Positions 19,401-27,608 of a stretch of 64,000 nucleotides of DNA are shown in pieces. The position numbers and the translations under genes are program-made. The stretch covers positions 558,001 through 622,000 of the forward strand of contig JASSUI010000001.1 of NCBI GenBank assembly GCA_031963415.1, written 5' to 3'. The number at the start of each line of letters is the position of its first letter. Within the stretch, counting starts at the first letter, position 1. The DNA comes from JASSUD01 sp031963415. GTDB lineage: Bacteria; Pseudomonadota; Gammaproteobacteria; Burkholderiales; Burkholderiaceae. The notes beneath the pieces were generated by a model, which had not been told where the DNA came from, did not search any database, and saw only the letters and a program-made list of their open reading frames with translations.

Positions 19401-20031
19401 TAGACGAGTCATACATAAAACTGTTTAACGCACTCCCTTTTTCCAACATATGCAGCGCAGGAAAAGGAGAGATGTCTCGCAGAATTTTGATTGCTTGCGC
19501 TAACTGAGGGGCGTCTTCAGGTTTAGTTAGCGTAGAAATGATGGAATAAGGCTTCACCGTAATATCGTTGCCGGCTACGGTCATTCCATTATTTTCTTTT
19601 AATAGACGCTGGTATTTGTGAACAGGGATAAAATCTTCGCCATGCTTGTCCCATAACGGCCAAGTCGTTGATTGGAACATCGTGAAGCCGCGCAAGCGCG
19701 CCTCAACTCTTTCCACCGCAGCGCTCACCGCTTCTTTCTGAGCAAAGAAAATGCTCTCTTGATCATTCAGATAGTTTTGGATAAAAGCATAAGCAGAAAC
19801 GGCTGACGCAGCCAAAATAACAATCGTTAGCACGCTCGCACCGCCGTACAGCAACCGACGGTAATAGCTACCGACTAAGTAAATGGCTTGCCCATGATTC
19901 GTGCGTTTACTAAAGCAATGGTCAAGGTATTTAACCATCCCCCTCAATTTTCCTGACAAAACTTTGCGTACGAAGCGAGCAGCTACACGCCACTTTGGAA
20001 ACCGCTTGCTAACTTGAAATGGTGTCTCCAT
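16474..20031 (-). CDS. Hybrid sensor histidine kinase with receiver and HPt-like domains
   Basis: A 1,185-residue membrane phosphorelay protein. Order: basic cytoplasmic N-terminus, membrane helix about 61-84, a large periplasmic sensor (about 85-395), second membrane helix about 398-418, PAS-like region (about 435-545), HisKA with MGHEIRTPLHG (His576), HATPase (IQQILMNLLSNATKFTD, then RRFGGTGLGLSLCKKLSDLM), a degenerate receiver-like stretch, a full receiver (ILVAEDDAVNRRLL, VVLTDLGMPNMDG, HKPV) and a C-terminal HPt-like domain around QLHKLWGAL. The layout matches BvgS/RcsC/SsrA-type tripartite kinases. The signal is unknown. A possible ribosome binding site (AAAGGAT) precedes the ATG. No response regulator gene is adjacent; the gene downstream on the same strand is NLR-like paralogue 2, which suggests the pair forms one unit. 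Confidence 0.88.
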   Translation of the reverse strand: METPFQVSKRFPKWRVAARFVRKVLSGKLRGMVKYLDHCFSKRTNHGQAIYLVGSYYRRLLYGGASVLTIVILAASAVSAYAFIQNYLNDQESIFFAQKEAVSAAVERVEARLRGFTMFQSTTWPLWDKHGEDFIPVHKYQRLLKENNGMTVAGNDITVKPYSIISTLTKPEDAPQLAQAIKILRDISPFPALHMLEKGSALNSFMYDSSKRFLAIYPSFDAVTGLHKAKAPDLQTFICQETAVVEKELAKYPVEELKRGKIVWIPLHWNSFIGEAMAHFAGTIYHGDKRVAVLVFSVRPQDFPRFFLSKDRETPNFFVIARERAHFIRIQKQVPEVARYADIALQNWDLFRAADSKIKLFRVGGTLFFTQHILNPDWVAVYALDWRKLFVGLKGEFTLTLVFTLGLLTILWVFVFIFERYIFSPIQARSQRVYESEKFNSTVISTAPVGLSVIDIETGKVVIKNDIANRLLKDEPDEVDESYRKLLETYLHTVHQVGKNQQDAFYNEMSFVDIDGNRRDLAVSFAPSRYQGRDVVLCGLSDISARKEAEHLLVEAKRAADNANQAKSMFLAAMGHEIRTPLHGALGNLELLDRELLQTGQKELVATIRRSFETLLVLLNDILDLSKIEAGELKIESSVFNLKSIIESCARTFSPLILKKGVHFFCLIDPHLHHRFMGDGARIQQILMNLLSNATKFTDVGKIMLKADLIDDGAGHYRVRFQVADSGVGIAKQNQAKLFSPFTQADTSITRRFGGTGLGLSLCKKLSDLMGGSISLTSEEGLGTIFVIDLPLQLVSEQSLSKHLEGQSILLVCSTALWTDLLTEMFELSGGVVSSVKHIENIEISAYSSSTILVIAQSGGSGELIWQSTVIRYFRGPIVISPAGPYQPEFRNGAIYVSSLSNRALRKAFQLVLDEDYSQPLTVTHVQKESHEHQEVSILVAEDDAVNRRLLHSQLQALGYHNVEEAVDGKEAFEKCKKRSYDVVLTDLGMPNMDGCDLIHALRENGINTQVIVITASTISHEGIDIKTQGAANVLHKPVLMAQLGSALKKILRATKEKHIAQSDTSSVKQLPGPNTEMSDPAQHTPSFDLELRNLFVESWQTDLPALQQAFELALQSETGETQAFQSQLHKLWGALAVLNEQKLSQLCVQLKEECRAQGISEVQALYEEFVQQINDTVRKYQAGE

Positions 20032-20107
20032 TTATCCTTTTACCTATTTTTTAGCTAAGGAGACACTGCGCTAAGCGCAAGCAAGATGGGAAACGCCGCA
20101 GAGAAAA

Positions 20108-20185
20108 CGCTGAATAAACCGAGAGCAGCAGCATGCTCGCGGCAAGTACTATCTAGCCGCAGCCTTATGTCCGGTTTATTCAGCG
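20108..20185. repeat. Palindromic element, GCTGAATAAA family
   Basis: The ends are inverted repeats: CGCTGAATAAACCG at the left and CCGGTTTATTCAGCG at the right, about 78 bases in all. Similar paired ends are found at 63501-63584 and 50236-50283, and single ends near 20453, 23541 and 23902. It may be a small non-autonomous element or a shared hairpin used as a terminator. Confidence 0.6.
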
Positions 20186-20196
20186 CCTTTTAACTT

Positions 20197-20343
20197 TAGA
20201 ACTCATTCCATAAATGCCTAAAAGGCCGTGATCGGTGCTCGGGGGGGTGCTCGGCATCCTCATGTACGTCCAGTACACTCCGGTTCCTCCGCTCCGGCCT
20301 CCCCCCGCTGACAACCTTTTAGACATTGATGAAACGAGTTCTA
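20197..20343. repeat. MITE-like palindromic element, AGAACTC family, copy 1
   Basis: About 147 bases bounded by imperfect inverted repeats of about 32 bases: TAGAACTCATTCCATAAATG at the left pairs with CATTGATGAAACGAGTTCTA at the right, and CCTAAAAGG pairs with CCTTTTAGA. The interior is GC-rich (CGGCATCCTCATGTACGTCC shared with copy 2). A second copy lies at 46893-47021 and a half copy at 39081-39115. No open reading frame is inside, so it would depend on a transposase elsewhere. Confidence 0.75.
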
Positions 20344-20552
20344 GTTTTTTATTTATGCGACGTTCTGAAATTATCTATTTGAAGATACTAAGCGCTCCAG
20401 TCTGTTAATTAACTAGACTTGGTGTCTCCTGCGCTATTTAAGGGACGCTGAATAATTTAGCCTCCCCCCTTAAGAAAGCATTGAATAAAAAATCGCCGCG
20501 CATACTAGCATAATTTTTTTAAGTCTCTGTTCGCGTAGCGGTTATATGTTTA

Positions 20553-21560
20553 TCAGTTTGGCGTCAACTTTAGCGCCATATCTCCACCCAATAAACGCGC
20601 TGCTGCAGTACCAGCAGACATACCAAATTTACGCGCCAAACGGTCAGCAAAACTTTCTTTCACTGTGTAATCCACAATCTGTTCGGCTTTCAGCACTTCT
20701 CTAGCCACATAGCCGCTATCTCCTAAAGCGTCAGCTAAACCTAACTCAATGCTGCGCTGCCCCGTCCACACTAAGCCAGAAAAAATGTCGGGATTGTCTT
20801 TAAGGCGTTTACCTCGACCTTGCTGCACCGTGGTAATAAATTGTTGATGAATTTCTTTAAGCATCGCCTGCGCATACTCTCTATGCTTAGGCACTTCGGG
20901 GGAAAATGGATCGAAAAAGTTTTTATTTTCACCCGCCGTCACTGAGCGGCGTTCAACGCCAAGCTTTTGCATGAGCCCAGTAAAACCAAAATTATCCATA
21001 CGCACACCAATTGAGCCGATCAAGCTTGCCTTATCGACAAAGATTTTATCGGCAGCCACAGCAACGTAATAACCGCCTGACGCGCAAATATCATCGACCA
21101 CAACATATAACGGCTTAGCTGAATAGCGATTGCGTAAGCGCCGGATTTCTTGATTAATAATGCCAGCTTGTACTGGACTGCCGCCTGGACTATTAATCCG
21201 CAAAATAACCCCGACTGCATTACGGCTCGCAAACGCAGCTTCTAATGCAGCAGTAATACTGTCAGCACTCGCTTGGCTATTTGCCGCAATTTCACCTTCC
21301 AAGGTGACTAACGCAGTATGTTTGACGCTCATTGAAGACCGATCACCGGAAAAGAAGACTAAGCGCCCAACGATCAACGCGAATAAAGATAAAAATAAGC
21401 AGCGGAAAAATATCTTCCAACGCCTTGCTGCGCGCTGTTCACGCACACTTGCGAGCACCGCTTTCTCTAATAAAGCACGCTCCCAGTTTGAATGAGCCTC
21501 TGCTTTTGCGTCAGATTTAGCATCGCCGCGCTCAACATCAGAAGTCAAATGATCGGACAT
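20553..21560 (-). CDS. sppA: S49 family signal peptide peptidase (SppA-like)
   Basis: A 335-residue membrane-anchored serine peptidase thought to degrade cleaved signal peptides or misfolded membrane proteins. One membrane helix (about residues 48-70) is followed by a single S49 domain: LRINSPGGSPV, then the nucleophile in DDICASGGYYVA (Ser161), with the expected general-base lysine 52 residues later (Lys213 in GENKN), the same spacing as in short bacterial SppA enzymes. Short one-domain form, not the duplicated E. coli type. A possible ribosome binding site (TAAGGA) lies 11 bases before the ATG. The downstream neighbours on the strand are separated by the repeat-rich spacer; upstream are the HAD phosphatase and rluC, the Burkholderia-like order. 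Confidence 0.88.
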   Translation of the reverse strand: MSDHLTSDVERGDAKSDAKAEAHSNWERALLEKAVLASVREQRAARRWKIFFRCLFLSLFALIVGRLVFFSGDRSSMSVKHTALVTLEGEIAANSQASADSITAALEAAFASRNAVGVILRINSPGGSPVQAGIINQEIRRLRNRYSAKPLYVVVDDICASGGYYVAVAADKIFVDKASLIGSIGVRMDNFGFTGLMQKLGVERRSVTAGENKNFFDPFSPEVPKHREYAQAMLKEIHQQFITTVQQGRGKRLKDNPDIFSGLVWTGQRSIELGLADALGDSGYVAREVLKAEQIVDYTVKESFADRLARKFGMSAGTAAARLLGGDMALKLTPN

Positions 21561-21705
21561 AGATCGCTTTTTCCTTAAAATTAAATAGCACCTCGGACCA
21601 TAGCCCGCCAGGAAAATGGATAAAGCTTGAAATCTTACACTATATAAAAAGAGATCTGCTCTTTAGAACGCGCCAACAAATTTCATAAACTTTGGTAGAG
21701 GATGG

Positions 21706-22395
21706 CTAACCATTCGCGCGCAGCCAAGCAGTCAACTCAGCGATACTATGAGCGCAAAATTGCGGCGTTAAAGCACCAAATGATGTGGTGGCTTTCCCAC
21801 TGTGCGCAACGGCAATACTCTGTGCCCCTGCATTGACGGCCATTTGCAAATCATGAATTGTGTCCCCTACCATCAAGGTACGATTCATGGGTTGATTCAG
21901 CTCTTCGCCTAACTCTTGCAGCATGGCTGGATGCGGTTTGGCAAATGTCTGGTCAGCACAGCGGGTTGCATCAAAAGCAGAAACCAGCTCGAGTAAAGTC
22001 AGCGCGCGATTTAAGCCAGCGCGGCTAGCTCCAGTGGCTATCGCTAATAAATAACCGGCGTCACGTAATTCTTGCAACATATCAGGCACGCCATCAAACA
22101 ACTGAAGGTACGGCTCACCTGTTAAATAATGGCGTCGATAAGCGTTGGCAAAGGCTTGATAATCTTTGCGATCGAGTTTAGGTACGGCAATCATCAACGC
22201 TTCTTGCCAACCAAGTCCAATCGTATAACGCGCCGCCTCGGCATTTGGTACAGGCATATCGAATTCGCGACAGACAGCTTGCATGCTATGCACAATCTGC
22301 GCAGTTGAATCGAAAAGCGTTCCGTCCCAATCAAACACAATTAGATCAAATTGCTGGCGTGGCTGACGCGCCGTAGATTTATCTGAGTTAAACAC
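21706..22395 (-). CDS. HAD-superfamily phosphatase, phosphoglycolate phosphatase-like
   Basis: A 229-residue haloacid dehalogenase-type hydrolase. Motif I is FDWDGTLFDS (nucleophile Asp22, acid Asp24), motif II is IATGAS, motif III the lysine of FAKPHP, and motif IV MVGDTIHDLQMA. The cap is of the small helical type, as in Gph and YjjG-like enzymes. The exact substrate cannot be read from sequence; phosphoglycolate phosphatase is the usual label. It lies 37 bases after rluC on the same strand, so the two are probably one transcript, as in related betaproteobacteria. Confidence 0.87.
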   Translation of the reverse strand: MFNSDKSTARQPRQQFDLIVFDWDGTLFDSTAQIVHSMQAVCREFDMPVPNAEAARYTIGLGWQEALMIAVPKLDRKDYQAFANAYRRHYLTGEPYLQLFDGVPDMLQELRDAGYLLAIATGASRAGLNRALTLLELVSAFDATRCADQTFAKPHPAMLQELGEELNQPMNRTLMVGDTIHDLQMAVNAGAQSIAVAHSGKATTSFGALTPQFCAHSIAELTAWLRANG

Positions 22396-22432
22396 TGATG
22401 TGCGATGAAAAATTAAATTAAAGGATGTTGAA

Positions 22433-23422
22433 TTAATTAAAGCTTGAACAGGCGCTCAAAAATTGCTGGCATACCGCAGGCAAAGGAGCTTCTAACACTA
22501 ATGGCTGACCAGTTAATGGATGTTTAAAGCGCACCTTAAAAGCGTGTAAAAACATACGTTTTAATCCTGGACATGCGCCTGAGCGTGCCAATTCACGGTT
22601 TAATGCAAAATCGCCATATTTATCATCACCCGCAATCGGCGCACCTAAATGGGCAAGATGCACACGAATTTGATGCGTACGCCCCGTTTTTAATTCTGCT
22701 TCAAGCAATGCGTATTCTGCATAACGCTGTACAAGATTAAATACAGTATGCGCGGACTGGCCATTTGGATGCACGCAAACGCGGCGCTCCCCTTCTGCCG
22801 TCAAATACTTATGTAAAGGATCTTTGACCACGCGCCGGGGTTCACGCCAATCGGCATGCACACAAGCTAAATAGCGTTTATCAACTAGATTCTCGCGTAG
22901 CTGTCGATGCAAATCGATGAGGGCTGAGCGTTTTTTTGCGACGAGCAAAATACCTGATGTCTCTCGATCAAGCCGGTGCACTAACTCAAGAAATTTTGCT
23001 TGTGGGCGCGCATGGCGCAATTGCTCAATCACCCCATGACTCACACCACTGCCGCCATGCACGGCGATACCTGCGGGTTTATCTATTGCCAACAACGCAT
23101 CATCTTCATACAAAATCGAAAATGCGATTGCGCTTTTTTTACTTAACCCGGCATGTTTATCAGGATGAGTTTCGGCCATTCTTATCGGCGGTATACGCAC
23201 CTTATCGCCATCCACTAAACGATAGGCAGCATCAATCCGCCCCTTATTCACACGCACCTCACCACTGCGCAGAATGCGATAGATATGGCTCTTCGGTACA
23301 CCTTTTAAGTGACGAAATAAAAAATTGTCAATGCGTTGACCTGCCGAATTTTCATCAATTTCGATCAGTAAAATCTGCTTAGTGCTTGCCGATTGGCTAG
23401 ATATTTTGCTTAAGTTATTCAT
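22433..23422 (-). CDS. rluC: 23S rRNA pseudouridine synthase (RluC type)
   Basis: RluC isomerises specific uridines of 23S rRNA to pseudouridine. The protein has an N-terminal S4 RNA-binding domain (GQRIDNFLFRHLKGVPKSHI, then RSGEVRVNKGR) and a pseudouridine synthase domain with the catalytic motif HRLDRETSGILLVAK and the later KTGRTHQIRVHL. I start at the ATG at 23420-23422 (MNNLSKISS, about 329 residues); the frame extends back to a TTG at 23506 but the extra 28 residues are not part of the family and lack a ribosome binding site. It diverges from rne across a long spacer, the usual betaproteobacterial arrangement. Confidence 0.92.
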   Translation of the reverse strand: MNNLSKISSQSASTKQILLIEIDENSAGQRIDNFLFRHLKGVPKSHIYRILRSGEVRVNKGRIDAAYRLVDGDKVRIPPIRMAETHPDKHAGLSKKSAIAFSILYEDDALLAIDKPAGIAVHGGSGVSHGVIEQLRHARPQAKFLELVHRLDRETSGILLVAKKRSALIDLHRQLRENLVDKRYLACVHADWREPRRVVKDPLHKYLTAEGERRVCVHPNGQSAHTVFNLVQRYAEYALLEAELKTGRTHQIRVHLAHLGAPIAGDDKYGDFALNRELARSGACPGLKRMFLHAFKVRFKHPLTGQPLVLEAPLPAVCQQFLSACSSFN

Positions 23423-23610
23423 TGTGCATATAATTTGCCCCAGCCATCTCTTGGCAACAACGGAAAGTCTGCCAAAGAAGAGACTGTGCTGCTCGATGCG
23501 AATCAAAAGGTTATTTTACTTGCATCGAATACGGAGACACTGAATAAATCGCGAACAAGCAAAGCCGCGGCCAAACAGTACGATGAGTACTTGCTGCGAG
23601 GCTGTAATAG

Positions 23611-23720
23611 ATATGAAATCTCTGCAAAACCCCTTGTACGGCGTTATGCATCCTTGCCGTACTAATGTACTGTCTACGTCGGCATACCCTGCCCAAGGGG
23701 TTTTGCAGAGATTCCATATT
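23611..23720. repeat. Palindromic element with 19-base perfect arms
   Basis: ATCTCTGCAAAACCCCTTG at the left is repeated in inverted form as CAAGGGGTTTTGCAGAGAT at the right, and the match continues imperfectly outward (ATATGAA / TTCCATAT). The centre (GCCGTACTAATGTACTGTC) resembles interior parts of the AGAACTC family and a fragment near 60110. It is probably a small mobile or structural element. Confidence 0.65.
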
Positions 23721-24374
23721 TTATAGATCTCGTTTTATTTAGCATTTCCTCAATTGCTCATTTAAAAAACTGAGCAACAAGTTACACGCAACAAGATATA
23801 TGTTGACAGGGACAGCGCCCAGAGGTGTGTTCGGTCAATACAGTATTTTGAAATGGCGACGAAGCTTTGACCCAAAAGAATTTTATTGCTCAGCTTAAGG
23901 AAACGCTGAATAAAGAAAGGGCCTTATTAGGCTCTCTGTAAAAGCTGTCAATAGTATCCAAGAAGCTCTGGCGCTTATGTTAAGCGCGCACCACTTCGGC
24001 AGCTGAGCAAATTGCGCTTGCAGATATAACGATGTAGCAACATTACCTTTATTAAGCGTGCGCGCTAAAAAAGCGAGTTTCTTTTATCCATTTTTTGGAT
24101 GATGCAAATCGCTAATAACAAAATTCAGCCGCTCTGCTCTTTTAAAGCCTAAGAGGTTATTTAACGTTTAGTCATCTGCTCTCTCTCAAAGCTTCTACCC
24201 TAGCGTGTTTTTTATGACTGTTAACAAAGGTCTGCCCAGGCCAAAGGTAAAAATGCCCCACTGCCGATACATGAATACGGCAATGCAGCACGATACCGCT
24301 TATTTGACTGATGCCGACCTTTCTTAAAAAAACACTGCGAGCTGTTGCTCTCATGATCTTGATCAAGCGCTGAC

Positions 24375-24390
24375 AGCTCGCTTCGGAGCT
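24375..24390 (+). promoter_or_regulatory. Hairpin covering the rne ribosome binding site
   Basis: AGCTC-gcttcg-GAGCT forms a five-base-pair stem that includes the GGAG ribosome binding site 7 bases before the rne ATG. RNase E is known to control its own message through its 5' leader; whether this small stem takes part is inference. Confidence 0.35.
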
Positions 24391-24395
24391 ATCCA

Positions 24396-27242
24396 ATGAA
24401 ACGTATGCTGTTTAACGCTACGCAGCAAGAAGAACTGCGCGTAGCTATTGTCGATGGGCAAAAGCTCATCGATATTGATATCGAAACCACCGGCCGCGAA
24501 CAACGCAAAGGCAACATTTATAAAGGCATCATTATCCGCATTGAACCTTCTCTCGAAGCTTGCTTCGTGAATTATGGTGAAGATCGGCACGGCTTTTTGC
24601 CTTTTAAAGAAATCGCTCGTCAGCACTTTAAGGAAGGTGTTGATGCACGCACTGCCCGCATTCAAGATGCATTGTATGAAGGACAAGAGTTAATTGTTCA
24701 AGTTGAAAAAGAAGAACGTGGCAATAAAGGGGCAGCACTCACTACCTTTATCTCACTGGCTGGGCGCTACCTCGTCTTAATGCCAAACAATCCACGCGGC
24801 GGCGGTGTATCACGCCGCATCGAAGGTGATGAGCGGCAAGAATTGCGCGAAGTCATGGCGCAATTGCAGATACCTGAAGGAATGAGCATCATCGCTCGCA
24901 CCGCCGGCATTGGGCGTAGTCTAGAAGAACTACAATGGGACCTAAACTACCTGAACCAATTATGGATGGCCATTGAAGGAGCAGCACATAGCAAAGGGCC
25001 GCTGCTGATTTACCTTGAATCCAGCTTAGTGATTCGCGCTATCCGTGATTACTTCCATCCAGATATCGGCGAAATTCTGATTGATACTGATGATATCTAC
25101 GACCAAGCACACGCATTTATGAGCGTGGTCATGCCTGATAGTCAACATAAAGTAAAACGCTATCAGGACGATGTTCCGTTATTTTCGCGCTTTCAAATTG
25201 AGCATCAAATCGAAACCGCTTATTCCCGCACCGTGTCACTGCCTTCAGGCGGTGCCGTCGTCATCGACCACACCGAAGCGCTCGTTAGCATTGACGTTAA
25301 TTCAGCGCGCGCGACTAAAGGCTCAGACATTGAAGAAACTGCACTGCGCACGAATTTGGAAGCCGCCGATGAAGTCGCTCGCCAGTTACGCCTGCGTGAC
25401 CTCGGCGGTCTGATCGTGATTGACTTCATCGATATGGACGCGTCCAAGAGCCAACGTGAAGTTGAACAGCGCTTTAAAGAAGCACTCAAACACGATCGTG
25501 CACGCATCCAGCTTGGCAAGATCTCTCGCTTTGGTTTGATGGAACTCTCACGCCAACGCTTACGCCCGGCGCTCTCCGAAGGTAGCCACGTGACTTGCCC
25601 ACGTTGCAACGGTACAGGCCATATTCGTGATACCGAATCATCCGCATTACAAGTGCTGCGTATCATTCAAGAAGAGGCGATGAAAGAAAATACGGCGGCT
25701 ATTCATTGCCAGGTGCCAGTAGAAGTCACAGCCTTTTTGTTAAATGAAAAGCGTCAGGAAATTAACAAAATCGAGATACGCTTCAAAGTAAGCATCGTCC
25801 TTATTCCGAATAAACATCTTGATACGCCACATTACAAACTCGAACGGCTACGTCATGATGACCCTCGCCTTGACGAGCCACGCGCCAGCTACAAAATGGT
25901 AGAAGAAGCCGCGCGTGAACTAGAAGCAGAAACGCATTACAGCAAACGCGCTGACGAAAAACTGAAGCAAGAAGCTGCAGTGAAAGGCATTACCCCCACC
26001 CAACCTGCACCTGGTCGCGCCGGTAATATGCGCAGCCCTTTCACTAACCGCGGTAGCTTTATAGGTTGGCTGAAAAGTTTTTTCAGCGCATCGTCCATGA
26101 CTAAATCTACTGCAGAGAAAAAACCACAGCAACGTAGTGGGTCACGTAACGCTGGCAAATTTAACGAGAACAGCACTGAGCGCGAACGTCAATCACGTAA
26201 CTCGCGTCGCGGTAATAATAATCCACGCAACGCTACTGCATCATTGACCAATCCTAGTAATGCGCGCAGCCAGCGTCGTAATGAAGTTGAGAATCGCGCT
26301 GAGGCTCGTCCCTCACGCAATCAACAAACAGTGGCAGAACGCACAGAACAAAGCACGCAGGCGCAAAAGCGGGGTAGACGCCAAGAACCACGCGAGCGAG
26401 TGCAAGAAGTGGCTGAAACATTCGTTACACCTCAATTTATACAGCCTAATGATGACACTCATCCACTGAACACCGCGCAAAATGCTGCTTTGATGCAAGC
26501 AGAAAAAAGTGAAGAAAACCTTTCGCCACGCGAGGGCGAGGAGCGTCGCCGTCGTCGTCGTGGCCGCCGCGGTAATCGGCGCGAGCAGAATAACGAGGCA
26601 ACCGTAATTAATACAGCTGCCTCTGCCGATACTTTAGAGGAAACTCAAACTGCTACCGCTCAAACAACGCAAAACCCTGGCCAAACTGCCAACAAACCGC
26701 CTAGACGTCAAGGCAATCCATCTGCTGGACTAACCAGTTCGACGCCTGCCATTGCGCCAACAGAGCTACCGTTTAAGCCAGTTGAAACAAAACCGCTTAA
26801 AGCAAAAGATGAAGCAATATCATCCAGTGATAAGCCTAAAGCGCGTACACAACAGCCGAACGCCGAGCCTAAAGCAGAAGCCCAACCGATGCATCAAACA
26901 GAGGATCAAGCGCCTGCTAACGCAACAAGTAAAACGCCTATAACTGCACCAAGTACTCCTGCTACGCAGATTACGACTGCAGCTAAGCAGTCCGCTGACC
27001 TTAGTCAGCAACTTGCTTCGCAAGGTAAGTCATTAGCCTCGCTGAAGCCTATCGTCGATGCAACAGGGTTGGTATGGGTGAGCACGGATGCAAGTAAAAC
27101 AGCCGCGCCTCAAGCAAGTGAGTCTGCCCCTACTAGGTCGGTTGCTCATCCACGGCGCGAACGTAAATCACTGCCGCAAAACCTCTCAGCACCGATTATT
27201 CAGATTGAGACAGTGAAGCCGCATTCTTCGTCAGAAACTTAA
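24396..27242 (+). CDS. rne: Ribonuclease E
   Basis: RNase E is the essential endonuclease that starts mRNA decay and matures rRNA and tRNA; its C-terminal half scaffolds the degradosome at the membrane. The 948-residue product starts MKRMLFNATQQEELRVAIVD and has the S1 domain (about 35-120), the DNase I-like catalytic part with VSIDVNSARATKG and IVIDFIDMD supplying the metal-binding aspartates, and the zinc-link CPRCNGTG. After about residue 530 it is a disordered Arg/Gln/Ala/Pro-rich scaffold, including RRRRRRGRRGNRREQ. A GGAG site stands 7 bases before the ATG. It is divergent from rluC and followed by a hairpin terminator. Confidence 0.95.
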   Translation: MKRMLFNATQQEELRVAIVDGQKLIDIDIETTGREQRKGNIYKGIIIRIEPSLEACFVNYGEDRHGFLPFKEIARQHFKEGVDARTARIQDALYEGQELIVQVEKEERGNKGAALTTFISLAGRYLVLMPNNPRGGGVSRRIEGDERQELREVMAQLQIPEGMSIIARTAGIGRSLEELQWDLNYLNQLWMAIEGAAHSKGPLLIYLESSLVIRAIRDYFHPDIGEILIDTDDIYDQAHAFMSVVMPDSQHKVKRYQDDVPLFSRFQIEHQIETAYSRTVSLPSGGAVVIDHTEALVSIDVNSARATKGSDIEETALRTNLEAADEVARQLRLRDLGGLIVIDFIDMDASKSQREVEQRFKEALKHDRARIQLGKISRFGLMELSRQRLRPALSEGSHVTCPRCNGTGHIRDTESSALQVLRIIQEEAMKENTAAIHCQVPVEVTAFLLNEKRQEINKIEIRFKVSIVLIPNKHLDTPHYKLERLRHDDPRLDEPRASYKMVEEAARELEAETHYSKRADEKLKQEAAVKGITPTQPAPGRAGNMRSPFTNRGSFIGWLKSFFSASSMTKSTAEKKPQQRSGSRNAGKFNENSTERERQSRNSRRGNNNPRNATASLTNPSNARSQRRNEVENRAEARPSRNQQTVAERTEQSTQAQKRGRRQEPRERVQEVAETFVTPQFIQPNDDTHPLNTAQNAALMQAEKSEENLSPREGEERRRRRRGRRGNRREQNNEATVINTAASADTLEETQTATAQTTQNPGQTANKPPRRQGNPSAGLTSSTPAIAPTELPFKPVETKPLKAKDEAISSSDKPKARTQQPNAEPKAEAQPMHQTEDQAPANATSKTPITAPSTPATQITTAAKQSADLSQQLASQGKSLASLKPIVDATGLVWVSTDASKTAAPQASESAPTRSVAHPRRERKSLPQNLSAPIIQIETVKPHSSSET

Positions 27243-27253
27243 CCAAAATAAAC

Positions 27254-27279
27254 GGCTGCGCCACAGCAATGGCGCAGCC
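27254..27279 (+). terminator. Hairpin terminator after rne
   Basis: GGCTGCGCCA and TGGCGCAGCC form a perfect ten-base-pair stem with a six-base loop, 11 bases after the rne stop. The following TAATAATAT is only weakly U-rich, so termination may be partial or the hairpin may mainly protect the 3' end. Confidence 0.7.
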
Positions 27280-27381
27280 TAATAATATAAGTCCTAGATA
27301 CTGCTATTTGAGTTAGCTCTAATTGTTCTATAGCTGAAAAGCGCACTTATAGCTTTAACGAGAACAATAACGAAACCTTCT

Positions 27382-27597
27382 ACTGCTCTCGAACAAAACC
27401 GCGATGCTATCCGCGAAGTCACGAGTCGATTTCATACACTTAATCCACGAGTGTTTGGCTCTGTTTTGCACGGTGACGATCAAGATTATCGAAGCTATTG
27501 AACATATCGAACGTTATAGAGTGATGCAAAAACGCAGGATGCAGTAGTGCGTAACCTTGAAATCCATAGATGTGTCTATGAAAATTTCGAACATCGC
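27382..27597 (+). pseudogene. Relic of a nucleotidyltransferase/HepT (MNT-HEPN) pair
   Basis: From 27382 one frame reads TALEQNRDAIREVT, then NPRVFGSVLHGDD, the start of an MNT-type nucleotidyltransferase with its GS-x10-D core entry, and stops at a TGA before the second aspartate. In shifted frames follow AIEHIERYR and then QDAVVRNLEI, the conserved QDAVxRNLEIIGEA helix of HepT-like proteins. The two halves are truncated and fused, so neither product can work. The tail (FEHRQRRLHSSL) looks a little like the end of an IS3-type transposase, which could explain the deletion. The rest of the 27243-27608 spacer holds only the rne terminator. Confidence 0.6.
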
Positions 27598-27608
27598 CAA
27601 AGGCGGCT

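Larger units (their letters stand above)
20032..20552. other. Intergenic region rich in palindromic elements
   Basis: No coding sequence is seen in these 521 bases between sppA and the hybrid kinase gene. They contain one copy each of two palindromic element families (listed separately), plus degenerate fragments of the GCTGAATAAA family near 20453 and 20478. The kinase promoter should be near 20035-20100. Confidence 0.6.
23423..24395. other. Long rluC-rne intergenic region
   Basis: This 973-base spacer has no convincing gene. It contains a palindromic element (23611-23720), single ends of the GCTGAATAAA family near 23541 and 23902, and the rne 5' region. A frame from about 23800 (GVFGQYSILKWRRSFDPK) might be a gene relic but nothing is recognised. 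The rne promoter and a long 5' untranslated region are expected in the right half. Confidence 0.5.
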
